Source: Simmondsia chinensis
Taxonomy: Eukaryota > Streptophyta > Magnoliopsida > Caryophyllales > Simmondsiaceae
Direction of reading: 5' to 3'
Assembly (NCBI GenBank): GCA_018398585.1
Contig: JAGTTD010000001.1
Span: 1,552,501-1,616,500, forward strand
DNA: 64,000 bases
In this document: positions 52,657 through 63,551 of the stretch, piece after piece
Layout: each line of letters opens with the position of its first letter
How positions within the stretch are numbered: position 1 is the stretch's first letter
The notes under the pieces: model-generated
Seen by the model: only the letters and a program-made list of their open reading frames with translations
The model's database searches: none
What the model was told of the DNA's origin: nothing
Translations under genes and position numbers: made by a program

Positions 52657-52839
52657 TGGGGGTGTAAATGAGCAGAGCTCGCTTGTCATAAAGCTCAAAA
52701 AGCTCAACACGCTTTGAGCTCGAGTCGACCCGAGCCAAGCCGAGCTCAAGCCTTAAGTTTCAAAGCTCAACGAGCTTCGAGCCAAGCCTGAGCCGAGCTT
52801 AAAGCTAACAAGGCTCAACTCGGCTCAAATATACCTCTA
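52657..52839. mobile_element. Short hAT-like MITE with GAGCTC repeats
   Basis: 183 bp. The left end is tgggggtgtaaatgagcaga, and the complement of the right end is tagaggtatatttgagccga. The interior is saturated with gagct, agctc and cgagc. Flanks cttgtcat and cttctcca are only a weak 8 bp duplication. Confidence 0.55.
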
Positions 52840-53419
52840 CTTCTCCACTTACAATCATCTACAATATATAGGGCGTATTTGACAAAGTTATGAAAAAACG
52901 ACTCTTTTCATAAACGCCTTTCATTGGAGTACTTTTTTAAAAGGAGTTTTCAATACGAGTATTTTTATCTAAATAAACTTTTAGTTTTTTTATGTTTCTA
53001 CTTTAAATTAGAAATACTATTTTTCTATTTTTACTTTTACTTATATTAAAAAATACTTTTATTTCTGGACTAAAAAATATTAAATTCTAAAAAAAATATT
53101 TTTTGCAGCAAAAGATATTTTTTTTCAAAAAAAAAAACCTTGACTAAATATGAAAAAAAAAAAAAAGATTTGTGACCATATCATAATAAAATAAAACTGG
53201 TGCTGTGATTTTCACAAAAGCAAAAAAAAAAAAAAATGCTATAATTTTCAAAACAATATACCCAAAATTTCAATAACCAATACAAATAAATAAGAGCATT
53301 ATTTAAAAATTTCTTTTATCTTATATTATTTCTTATAAGTAATTATTTATTACGACGTATATTATGTGTCAAAAAATTGTATACACAGCTATTTCTTCTA
53401 AGCCATCACAATGTATTTT
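52840..53419. other. AT-rich intergenic DNA
   Basis: Several A runs of 12-14. No gene or bounded repeat supported. Confidence 0.45.
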
Positions 53420-53602
53420 GGGTTAATTGAGGGAGAGTAGTATCAGGATAGGTGACCTCCTGGGAAGTCCTCACCTTCAGGTTAGGGGTATTGGGAAACA
53501 GTCTCTCTTCAGGTTAACACCCTGAAGAGGGAATGCTGCGTACATCCGCCCCCTAAGACCCTGCATAGGCGGGAGCTCTTGAGGCACTGGGTATGTTCCT
53601 AC
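53420..53602 (+). mobile_element. 5S-headed SINE, head truncated, in a MULE-like end
   Basis: Begins within the 5S head at about gggagagtagtatcaggata, ggtgacctcctgggaagtcc and continues through an intact tail to ggcactgggtatgttcc. The preceding gggttaatt and the following acattttagtaccctgac together resemble the outer end of the MULE-like element (gggttatttacattttagta), so the SINE seems to have landed in that end. Confidence 0.7.
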
Positions 53603-54140
53603 ATTTTAGTACCCTGACATTTTTGAAAATAAAAAAAAGGCCCATGACCTTTTTGAATTATTAAAAAAGACTCTAAGTTTTTATCGTATTAATAAAATGA
53701 CCCCTCTTAAGCATGATAATGTCATTTTTTATCGATAGAGCTGACGTGATAACTGTTTTTTATTAAGGCTATAATAAAATGACCTAAAGTACGCTTCAAC
53801 GCCCTTTATCTTACTTTATAAGTATGAAATTCGAGATTTTTTATTATGTAGAAGCTATTTATTTTTGCTTAATTTGTTTCAAAATATAGTTATTAAATGG
53901 TAGTTTTGTCATTTTACTGTAGTATTAATACAAAATCAGCTGTTACGTCAACTCCATCTACTAAAAATGGCATCATCACATTGAAAATGGGCCTTTTTAT
54001 TAATGCGACAAAAACCTAGGGGCCTTTTTATTAATACGACAAAAATTTAGGGGCTTTTTTAATAATTCAAAAAGGTCAAGATCCTTATTTTCAAAACGTT
54101 GTAGTACTAAAATGTAAATAACCCATGTATTTTTCAAACA
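53603..54140. mobile_element. MULE-like non-autonomous element, ~540 bp
   Basis: Left arm: acattttagtaccctgacat, then ttgaattattaaaaaagact, taagtttttatcgtattaat. Complement of right arm: gggttatttacattttagta, ttgaattattaaaaaagccc, ctaaatttttgtcgtattaa. A short version of the element at 19685-21083, without its GC-richer insert. No coding capacity. Confidence 0.6.
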
Positions 54141-54764
54141 TAAAAGATGCTAAAATATGTTAGTAATAATGCATTAATTTTATAAGAAAGAAAATGTTAT
54201 CATTATTTTTTTTAATATATGAAATGAGTAATATATTTTAAAAGGAATAATTTATTAGGTTAATATTAAAAATAAACGTATTGCTTATTTGAATATCTTT
54301 CTTAATCTATGTAGAAACACATTAAACAAAAAAATTATTTAAAAAATTATAACACGATACACAATACGATTTTTTAACATTTTATTTTTAACTGTAAACG
54401 ACAAGTCATTACAATATTGTTCTCTTCTTTCTTATGCCGATAATTATTGAAAAAAAAAGATATTGTTCATAAATATTAATTAACTATACTATTTTTATTG
54501 TTATTCTAAACTTCATGTTTATATAAAATATTAAACTAATAAAAAAATCCTATATATTTGAAAAATTAAACTTTTAGGCTTGAGGCTCGACTACCATATA
54601 ACTAAATAGAAGCTTATAACATAGACCCACTAGGACATTAGACAAGATAATTATCATTCCATCTATTCGAATATCGGTTTTTTTTTGTTTTTTGATAATT
54701 AGCGATAGAGTTGCAATACATAGTAGGCAATTCGAACGAGGGAGCCCTGAGTCAACCGGTAAAA
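54141..54764. other. Intergenic DNA with a LINE 3' fragment at 54670-54720
   Basis: ttttgataattagcgataga, gttgcaatacatag resembles the minus-strand L1-like 3' end; related A-rich sequence resumes right of the copia copy 2 at 57815, so copy 2 may have inserted into it. The rest is AT-rich. Confidence 0.4.
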
Positions 54765-54769
54765 GACGG

Positions 54770-55405
54770 GGATAAGAAAACTTAAACAAATATGATATGC
54801 TCTAATACCAATTTGTTAAGAATAAATCTTAATGCGGAAGCGTGGACCCTGATAACTTGATTCAATTCAAATAATATGACTCACGCAAAATGAGAAGTAA
54901 ACAAATATGGAGAAAGAAAGAACAAAATAAGAACACATAATATTTACGTGGAAACCCCTCCACAATCGAGAGGGGAGAAAACTACGAGCAGAGATTGAGA
55001 TTCTTTATTAACTGAACGGAAGAATTACAACGACACTTCCCAAACAAGATATATAGAAGAATTACAATCACTCCCTCTGAACTCTCGTAGTACTCAAAAT
55101 CTTGGAGGAATTACAAAATCACCTCTTTTTCTTAATGGCGGCTCACCACACTTTGATTGGATCTGAATGGGAGAAACATCTCACCAAAACAGAAAACCCG
55201 AAGCCCTTATTTATAGAAAATAATTAGGGCCGGCGGAAAACGACTCCCGATCGATCGGGGTCCCGATCGATCGGCCCCTTTACTGCCAAAATTCCGAATC
55301 CTTTCCTTAAATTACCCGATCGATCGGCTTTCCCTCCCGATTGATCGGTGACTACATGGCAGCCCCATATAAAATAAAACAAGTAATTTGAGACATAACC
55401 TAACA
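54770..55405 (-). repeat. 3' LTR of copia copy 2
   Basis: 636 bp; carries U3 palindromes at 55247-55345. Its outer end reads ggataag where the 5' LTR has tgataag. The far end differs from copy 1 LTRs (ataagaaaacttaaacaaat versus gaaaagggaacttaacaaat). Confidence 0.88.
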
Positions 55406-55480
55406 AATCTCCACCTTGGCTCAAATTACATACATAAAAGAATTACCTCCACCTTCTCCGCAAAACCCCCACACACGAGA

Positions 55481-57187
55481 TTAACACAACGAAGTACGAA
55501 ACCTAACCATGCGAAGCTTGAACTTCCTGTTAGGTAGAAACTGAGTGAACATATCTGAGAGGTTATCAGCAATGCCAATCTTCTTCTCTGAATTGGCTCT
55601 TGACACATCAACTGAAACAGCCACCTGCTGCTGAACTGTGTTACTGAACTGAACTCCCTCTGGCTTACTCACCTGACCTGAATCACAAACAACTGATGAC
55701 ATCTTCTGTGGAGATAACAATAATAAAGACTCACCAAACGTGACACGTCTCTTCAGGAACTATTTGAACAGAAAACCTTTCTGCTTCACATAAAGCCCTT
55801 GTTCACATACCAGCAGTCCTCTGGACTGACCACGCAAAGAGCCCCTTACACTATGCTCAGACAGACACCTATCACCTGAACGATCCAATCTCAAACGCCC
55901 TAAATTTGTGATCTCTGGTTCTGTCAACAACAAGGATGATGAAGATACTGCAACAGATCTAACAAATATGGAACCGATAAGTTCATACAACGTACCTGAC
56001 CTTCTGCCCTTCATAACTGTCAATGCACCCTTAACGACCTTCAAAACTCCACCTTTAGCTGTGTACCTATACTTTTTAGATTCAAGAGTACCCAAAGATA
56101 TGAAAATTTTCTTCAAATCAGGAACATGACGAACATCGCCCAAAATCTTGATAGTGCCATCGAACATCCTAAAACGAATTTTTCCTATACCCAGAACTTT
56201 GCATGGATTATCATTACCCATCAAAGCAACTCCACCTCGAGCGGACTCGTATGTGGAAAACCAATCCCGGTTGGGACAAACATGATAGGAGCAACCCGAA
56301 TCCAAAAACCAACTATCTTTCAAGTTGAACTGAGGTTCAGACACGGACAAAAGAAAATCTTCATTCTCAACACTAGCTGTTATGGATCTTTGGTCAGACC
56401 TGTTATCTGCTTCTAATTTTCTCTTAAGCTTGTAACAGTCTTTCTTAACGTGCCCTTTCTTATGACAGTAGTTACAGGTTAGGTCTTAATACCTAGACTT
56501 AGACTTGTTTCCACTATGATCATACTCGGTTCTCCCCCTCACAAATAAACCACCACCTGAGTTATACACAGAGTCAAATAATTCTCTATCTACTCATTCT
56601 TTACTCAGTAAGTTTCTCTTAACTTCATCAACAGATATGGTTTGTCCACCCCCATAAATCATGCTTTCGACAAAACTCTTATATGAAGTAGAAAGAGAAC
56701 ATAACGACAACATTGCCTGATCTTCATCCTTAGGAACATCATCCAATTCTTTCAAATCTTGAATAATTGAATTAAATTCACTGACGTGGTTCTTAAGTGA
56801 CGTACCTTCTGACATAGGAATCGTGAACAATCGGCGCTTAACTGCGAGTTTGTTCGAGACAGACTTGAAACAGAACATATCCTGCAATTTCTCCCACAAC
56901 TCCTTAGCGGTCTTCACTTCCAGAACTTCTGTCAAAACGTCATCGATAAGATACATCTGAATTATTGTGAGCGCCTTCTCATCCAACTCCTCCCATTGTG
57001 CTTCTGTAAGATTCTCTGATTTCTTCTCTTTCCCATCCAAAGCTTTCTTCAAGCCATTCTGAATCAAAAGGACCTTAACGCGAACCTGCCATAAGCTGAA
57101 GCTCCCTTGACCACCAAACTTCTCAATTTCGGATCTAATTGCGGACGTTATATTATCAAATCGAAATAAACAAGGCTCTGATACCAA
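55481..57187 (-). pseudogene. Disrupted gag-protease remnant of copia copy 2
   Basis: Homologous to the 539-residue product at 26969-28588, but with the start ATG changed to ATA (NITSAIRSEIEKF) and three in-frame stops: TGA for CGA after NLLSKE (about 56592), TAA for CAA in the SRYQDLTC region (about 56486), and TAG after KGFLFK (about 55763). Each is a C-to-T change relative to copy 1, in CGA, CAA and CAR codons. The protease keeps the usual Asp (FLDSGCSYHVCP), unlike copy 1. The C-terminus reads on to SDMFTQFLPNRKFK, restoring the RNase H-like end that copy 1 lost. Confidence 0.88.
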
Positions 57188-57189
57188 TT

Positions 57190-57809
57190 TGATAAGAAAA
57201 CTTAAACAAATATGATATGCTTTGATACCAATTTGTGAAGAATAAATCTTAATGCGGAAGCGTGGACCCTGATAACTTGATTCGATTCAAATAATATGAC
57301 TCACGCAAAATAAGAAGTAAACAAATATGGAGAAAGAAAGAACAAAACAAGAACACACAATATTTACGTGGAAACCCCTCTATAATCGAGAGGGAAGAAA
57401 ACCACGGGCGGAGATGAAAATTCTTTATTAACTGAATGAAAGAATTACAACGACACTTCCCAAACGAGATATATGGAAGAATTACAATCACTCCCTCTGA
57501 ACTCTTGTAGTACTCAAAATCTTGGAGGAATTACGAAATCACCTCTTTTTCTTAATGCCGGCTCACCACACTTTGATTGGATCTGAATGGGAGAAACTTC
57601 TCACCAAAACTGAAAACCCTAAGCCCTTATTTATAGAAAATAATTAGGGCCGGTGGAAAACGACTCCCGATCGATCGCCCTCTTTACTGCCAAAATTCCG
57701 AATCCTTTCCTTAAATCACCCGATCGATCGGCTTTCCCTCCCGATCGATCAGTGATCACACGGCAGCCCTATATAAAATAAAACAAGTAATTTGAGACAT
57801 AACCTAACA
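57190..57809 (-). repeat. 5' LTR of copia copy 2
   Basis: 620 bp; U3 palindromes at 57667-57755 (one lost relative to the 3' LTR). Confidence 0.88.
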
Positions 57810-57814
57810 GACGG

Positions 57815-58511
57815 AGATCAAAACAACAAAAACAATATAAACAAGAAAACAAGCAAAAAAAGGCAAAACACAACACCACCACTAGGGAAGACAAAGAAGC
57901 AGGACAAACCAAAAGACAGAAAAATAGGACAATCAAGCCAAAAATCTATCGAAGTAAGGCACTCAATATACGTGGATCATAAATGTCAAAATCTAGTCCT
58001 AGTCTTTTTCCCATCTCTAATGTGTGTCCTGCAATAAGGATCGCACCGACATCTTAAAAGCTCCAAAATTATAATTTTTATGATAATTTCATAATTTTTA
58101 TTATTTATAATTTATATTATTAATCTAATAATAATAATTTTTGTTATGACCGTAATAAGTTTTACGAGAGTGAAGGGTTGATAGGACAATGAAATGACAT
58201 AGCAAGGTGGGGTGGGGTGGGGGGGGCGGGAACAAGTTTGACTTTAACATGTTATTTTCCAACATCTTTTTTAGCACAAATTCTATGCAAGTTGTGTTTG
58301 GCTTTGCCAATTTGTCACATTCATAAATAGTGTCGTAAAATTATTACATTATTTGGTATAAGTTAATAACAGTATTTTTTTTATCGTGTTAAAATTATCC
58401 TGATATTAATATAAAATGTCTTAATAATAACACTACTCCTTTTATATTTGTCAAAATTATAATGATATGAAGTGATGAGGATACAGTACGAATATGAAAA
58501 TTAGGAAAAAC
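57815..58511. other. Intergenic DNA with A-rich LINE-like remnant
   Basis: 57820-58020 is A/C-rich and may be minus-strand LINE 3' sequence continuing from 54670-54764. A G-run (about 58207-58228) precedes AT-rich DNA. No gene. Confidence 0.35.
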
Positions 58512-59239
58512 AGGAAGGTTTAACAACCTGCCAAAGAGGGTACCAACACGCCGTCACTGGATCCCATTAAAACTCCGAAATTAAGCGTGCTTGGGTGAGA
58601 GTAGTACCAAGGTGGTTGACCTCCTGGAAAGTTCTCACCCTCAAGTTGGGAGCACTAAAAAATAACCTCTCTTCAGGTTAACACCCTGAAGGGGGAAGGC
58701 TGCGTACATCCGCCCCCCCAGACGTTGCATAGGCGGGAGCACTTGAGGCACTGGGTATGTTCCTTTAGGAAGGTTTAACAGCCGTCACCGGATCCCATTA
58801 GAACTCCGAAGTTAAGCATGCTTGGGCGAGAGTAGTACCAAGATGGGTGACCTCCTGGGAAGTCCTCACCCTCAGGTAGGGGGCACTAGGAAACAGCCTC
58901 TCTTCAGGTTAACACCCTGAAGGGGGAAGGCTGCGTACATCCGCTCCCCCAGACCTTGCGTAGGCGGGAGCTCTTGAGGCACTGGGTATGTTCCTTTAGG
59001 AAGGTTTAACAGCTGTCATCGGATCCCATTAGAACTCCGAAGTTAAGCATGCTTGGGCAAGAGTAGTACTAGGATGGGTGACCTCTTGGTAAGTCCTTAC
59101 CCTCAGGTTGGGGGCAATGGAAAACAGCCTCTCTTCAGGTTAACACCCTGAAGGGGGAAGGCTGCGTACATTCGCCCCCCAAACCCTGCATAGGCGGGAG
59201 CCATTGAGACACTGAGTATGTTTCTAGGAAGGTTTAACA
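58512..59239 (+). mobile_element. Tandem array of three 5S-headed SINEs
   Basis: Three head-to-tail copies separated by the host-site phrase aggaaggtttaaca, which occurs at 58512-58525, 58767-58780, 58998-59011 and 59226-59239. Unit 1 has a full head (gagggtaccaacacgccgtc, actggatccc). Units 2 and 3 start at gccgtcaccggatccc / gctgtcatcggatccc, with the same shortened head. Units 2 and 3 are 231 and 228 bp long and highly similar. All keep the box A/IE/C region of 5S rRNA (e.g. gaagttaagcatgcttgggc; gatgggtgacctcctgggaa) and the full tail to ctgggtatgttc. Confidence 0.92.
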
Positions 59240-60151
59240 ACCTTTCTTTAAATTTCTATTGCTAAAACAATTAGAAACGAAGAGAAATAAAGTCTAAGAA
59301 AATTCTTACAATCCGAGAATTAGAAAGAATACATAAACAAGGATAAAGTATCTAATCAATTAAATGAATCAAACCCTAAGTCTCCTCTTCCTTAAATAGA
59401 GGAGCTAATTCATCGAAACTAAAAGATTTAAAGTTAAAGGATAAATATAAAAATAATTAATAATTATCTCCTAGTCTAATATAAGAGAAAGTATTCTAAT
59501 TAACATAAAACTCTTCAAAATTGTTTGCCTTGCTACGTGTCTTTGCCAATCTGCCAAGCCACCATCTCGCTAACTCCTATTCGTCAAGTAACCCGTTAGT
59601 TACGAAGGCGTGGTTGCATCAGATAAGTTTTGAAATAATTGGTCGATAATTTTATTACTGTACCAGTCACTAAATGAATTATACAATAACAAATGGTTTG
59701 TTTGGTATTACACTTGTTTTCTATTTTAGTTTTAGAAAACTGAAATTAAATTATAAAAAAGTTATATTTTGTATTTTCAATGGTTAAACTTAAGATAAAA
59801 ATGAAAATGGAAAACGATCTTTTAGATCTAAAGCATGAAAAACGTAAATTATTACTTAGATATCCTAAGATTTGAGCACTTATTATTTAGGTGCTTTAAC
59901 ATTTCAATATATACAATAGGGTACCTAAGTTCTAAATATTTTAACACTTAGTTATTCTGAAGTTTTAAAATTTTATTAATCACATACTCTTTTGTCAAAA
60001 TCCGATAGATTTTTGTAGGAAAATATTAAAGTCGAACACAATTTCAATAATACATGAGTATCTTCATTGGAATATTATTATTTTTTGATGAAAAATGCAA
60101 AAATGACATAGAATTGTGGCAATATTTAAATAATTTACATTAATATTTGGC
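59240..60151. other. Intergenic DNA, possible LTR remnant
   Basis: 59260-59640 has complement-strand features of an LTR leader (ctctatttaaggaagaggag) but no defined ends. The rest is AT-rich. No gene. Confidence 0.35.
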
Positions 60152-60292
60152 GAATATTTTCAGGTTGGGGGTCCTCGGAAACAGTCTCACCCTAATGGGG
60201 TAAGGCTGTGTACATCCTACCCCTCCCAAACCCTGTGCAAGCGGGAGCCCTTGAGGCACTGGGAATGTTAATATTGATTTGTTGAATATTTT
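60152..60292 (+). mobile_element. SINE tail half
   Basis: The body is 60161-60283: caggttgggggtcctcggaa, acagtctcaccctaatgggg, taaggctgtgtacatcctac, gcgggagcccttgaggcact, then a T-rich end. Flanked by gaatatttt (60152-60160, 60284-60292). The head is absent, so it could belong to either tail-sharing family. Confidence 0.75.
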
Positions 60293-61650
60293 ATCACAGT
60301 TCACTAAATTTTTGACAAAAATATTGACATGACTTATATATATTATCGTAATAAAATATTATATTAATATTTTTATATAAAATCGGTAAAATTCTTACAA
60401 ACATTTATCAAATTCCAATATAGGTCACTATGTGATAAAAAAATTGAGTTGGTAAAATATCAAATTACTTATATGATAAATGCTTAAATCTTAAACTAAG
60501 TAGGTGATAATATTTTAATTTAAAAATAATACTTGAATCCAGTTCATGGTGGAACACAATATGTGAGCAGCAACGTGTCACAATTCAATTGGTAGACACA
60601 TAATGAAATTGGTGCTTCAAAATTCTTTTATGAAAATGGAAAGTAGAAATACCTCCTATCCTGCGGAAACAAGCAAAGCTAAAAAGAGGCTCGAAAATCT
60701 AAAGACACCTGAAAGCATATCTAAAAGCATATTTATACCAATTTTTGGGGAACGAAAATGCCAAGTGAACCACGCCACTCAAAACTAAAAAACACATAAA
60801 CAAGAACAACGAGCACCAATGAAGAACGCCCTCCACCTTTCTAAGGACAATGCTAATTATCTTGTTTGAGCAATTTCTGTTTTTGAGTTATGCTTTCTTA
60901 CTTAATTGATAATTAACGAGACTGGCTTTGTAATAAGCTTGAAAACGATTAAAATGGAGGGTCACTAACAATTGTACTTTGCGAATTGTGTCAACTCGGC
61001 CCTTAAAATATTATTTATGTTAAGCTATTAATGAAATTTTTAGTTCTTCAACCATTAATTGAGTTAAATTGAGACATGGATTTGTAGTTAGTTATTGGTA
61101 TTTAACGTGACTGTGCTGTTAAAAATGACTTCAATAACTTAACTTAAAATTTAGCGAAAGGACTAAATTGATATAAATAAAAATATAAAATTAAACGAAC
61201 GCAATGAGAAAAATATAGGACCTTTGGTATATATAATCTTAAAGTTAATTTATTCATTTGTTTCGTTGTCGGCAAAATTTGATCACAATTTGTTAAGGAA
61301 AAAGCATCAAGTTGGAAAATTTTAATAGTAATAATCGAAGTCTCATATTGGTCAATATGTCCCATTTGCATATGAAAATTATTTTACCATATGCTTTTAA
61401 ATTTTATGATTTTGTCCAATCAAAAATAAGGTGAAGAAAATAAACCCAAGAGAGACCCACTTGAATCAATGCACACCACGGGCTTCGTTTTTGTCCTCTT
61501 CCCTAATGCAGCCCCGCCTTCGTATTCGGCGGATAGTTTTGTTGAAAATATAACAAATATTAGCCAAATTTAATATTAAAATCCTAAGATAAAACCCACA
61601 TCCTACATGGATAATTTAGTGAAGGGAGAGGTAGTTTATATATGACCTTG
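60293..61650. other. AT-rich intergenic DNA
   Basis: No gene or bounded repeat. Open frames of about 60-75 codons lack protein features. Confidence 0.45.
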
Positions 61651-62760
61651 TAACAAGGAATATTTGAACTAAGTAATGAGTGAGAGAATGGTGGGAACCA
61701 CGTGCGTGCCGTGTGCCGCCCGCCCGCCCCGCTCAGGTGTGGGTGTCCTTTTTATTTTAGTCGGCCATCAATGCGCCTTATAAAAACGCACCCGTCTCTC
61801 TTAAGAAGAACCTCCATTACTGTTTAGGGACGCTCCATAATTACTTGTTTTTCCCAAGGGATGCAACCCTTTAGGGCTGACCGTTGGGAGGTCATAGCTG
61901 CTCCCAACAGCCACCATTATAACTATAAATACCGCCTTTTGTCAGCCATTTTCAATTATCCAAAAACTATAACAACTTCTCATCCTCTTTCTCTAAGCTC
62001 TCTCCTGCCTTCTTCTCTAAAACTCTTTCTAAGTTTGGGCAAGTTCACTTAGCGTCCCATCCGGCTTCTAACGAGTGCACATTAAAGGTCGGATCGCGTT
62101 AATCCTGGAGGACCGCCGCCGGTTGAACTGTATGCACTCTAGCAACAGTGAAATCGTCTTTTAGGACAGTGACTTATACCACGGCGCAGTTACTCATTTG
62201 TAAGATCTTTCCTCACTTAATCATTTAGTCGTTTTTGTTGCTGTGTTTGATTGGTTGTTGTTTTACTCACTTTTTTTTTGCTTAACAAGCTTGGTGGGAG
62301 AGTCTTGGCGTGCTAACTAAGATGGTGAGAAGGGAGACGCGCGGCTTAAGAATGAGGAGTTGGGGTGTAATATTACTTAGTTTAGCTTAGATTAGTTATT
62401 TATCTTTGTATATTTTACTCTTTTATTTTAGTAAGGTCACACGGATTACTAGATAAAACACACGGATGGCGATCTCAAACCGTTGATCTTAATTAGGGAT
62501 TTAATTTAAAATTTGTATTAGTTTGAGTTTAGTTAGGAAAGCTGCTCTATTTAAAGAGGGGGGTAGTTAGGGTTTTATTCATTTAATTTCATAATTTCTA
62601 GAATTTTCTCTCTTTCTCGGATTATGAAAAATTGAGCGACTTTTTTGCCTTGTTTTATTATTTTCTTAATAAAATTAAAAGAAAGGTCATTGAGCCTTCC
62701 CATTCTCAATTTTTTCCACTTCAGGCGCTACGTCATTCCCTACGTATATATTCATATAAT
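61651..62760. other. Unassigned promoter-like and leader-like DNA
   Basis: Contains ccttataaaaacgc (about 61776) and ctataaatacc (about 61922), the second followed by a CT-rich stretch and then a GC-richer block (62055-62165: catccggcttctaacgagtg, gatcgcgttaatcctggagg). A second TATA-like region with polyadenylation-like aataaaatt (62668) follows. It has the look of LTR or untranslated-leader DNA, or of a non-coding transcript, but no ends or domains support a call. A 63-codon frame at 61861-62052 is not convincing. Confidence 0.35.
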
Positions 62761-62971
62761 TAATAAGTCATTAATATGACAAAATTATTATTATCAGAGT
62801 AGATATATTAAGTTTTATGATTATTATAATGTTGTTGATAACATACTTTTATTTTGATTATAACAATTTCCTTATTTATTATTTTGCATGTTATTAAATA
62901 TAGTTGTTAAAATATGAGATATTTTGTATTTACTCTCAATAATAAAACACATAAACAAGATTATAAAATAA

Positions 62972-63200
62972 AGGCCTTGTTTTATTATTAAAAAGAAGAC
63001 GCGCGAAGTAAAATTTTAGAAAATTATGGATTTTAACTTTTGTTTGGTTGACGGTAAGTTAAGAGAATGTAGGAAATAAAAATTGCTCATTAATTTTTAA
63101 TTGCTCCAAAATATAGAAAACAACTTATCTAACCTGCTTAAATAAGTTCTAATTTCTTTATTTTTAACTAGTCTCCCCTCACATATATACTTCCTAAGAA
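62972..63200. mobile_element. MITE arm in the nitrate reductase upstream region
   Basis: aaaggccttgttttattatt, gcgaagtaaaattttagaaa, ggattttaacttttgtttgg, aagagaatgtaggaaataaa, caacttatctaacctgctta parallel the left arm of the element at 3274-4252. It lies about 190-420 bp upstream of the TATA box. Confidence 0.45.
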
Positions 63201-63389
63201 ATTAACACAGAAATTAAATTTCTTATTAAAAGTATATATTTTTTTTATTAATTCAATTCATATGACAACCAAAAAAGGTTAAAGATTTTATTAGTATATC
63301 CTTAATTTTAATAATATAAAGAAAATGTGCTGCCTAGGTTTTAATTTATAAAATAAGAAAAATATAAGTGGGGGGCCCCACTGCATGCC

Positions 63390-63396
63390 TATATAA
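63390..63396 (+). promoter_or_regulatory. TATA box of nitrate reductase
   Basis: tatataa, 156 bp upstream of the start codon and followed by a CT- and A-rich leader, a normal arrangement for plant nitrate reductase genes. Confidence 0.7.
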
Positions 63397-63551
63397 CAAC
63401 ACCAACATCCTCTCCCTTCTATTTTCCTGTGAATCAATTTGATTCATTTACAAAATATATTTCTCAACCAAAAAAAATAAAGAAAAAATTCATTTTTTTC
63501 TAATTTTCTTTTCATTTTTCTTTTTCTTTCAAGCTTTTTCCAAATCCATCC

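Larger units (their letters stand above)
54770..57809 (-). mobile_element. Non-autonomous Ty1/copia element, copy 2
   Basis: 3,040 bp, minus orientation, flanked by perfect gacgg duplications (54765-54769, 57810-57814). The 5' LTR is 57190-57809 and the 3' LTR 54770-55405. The primer-binding site is TGGTATCAGAGC on the minus strand (57186-57175); gccaaggtggagatt precedes the 3' LTR. It has the same interior organisation as copy 1: gag and protease-like sequence present, integrase core, reverse transcriptase and RNase H catalytic parts missing. Confidence 0.9.

Noticed and set aside
58530..59225. Functional 5S rRNA gene cluster
   Set aside because: The 5S-like part is incomplete, carries substitutions, and is always followed by the SINE tail. 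Spacing of ~230 bp with shared target phrases fits SINEs, not 5S rDNA repeats ending in a T-run.
61861..62052. 63-residue open frame in promoter-like DNA
   Set aside because: It follows a TATA-like box but has low-complexity Ser/Leu content from a CT-rich leader; not convincing as a peptide gene.
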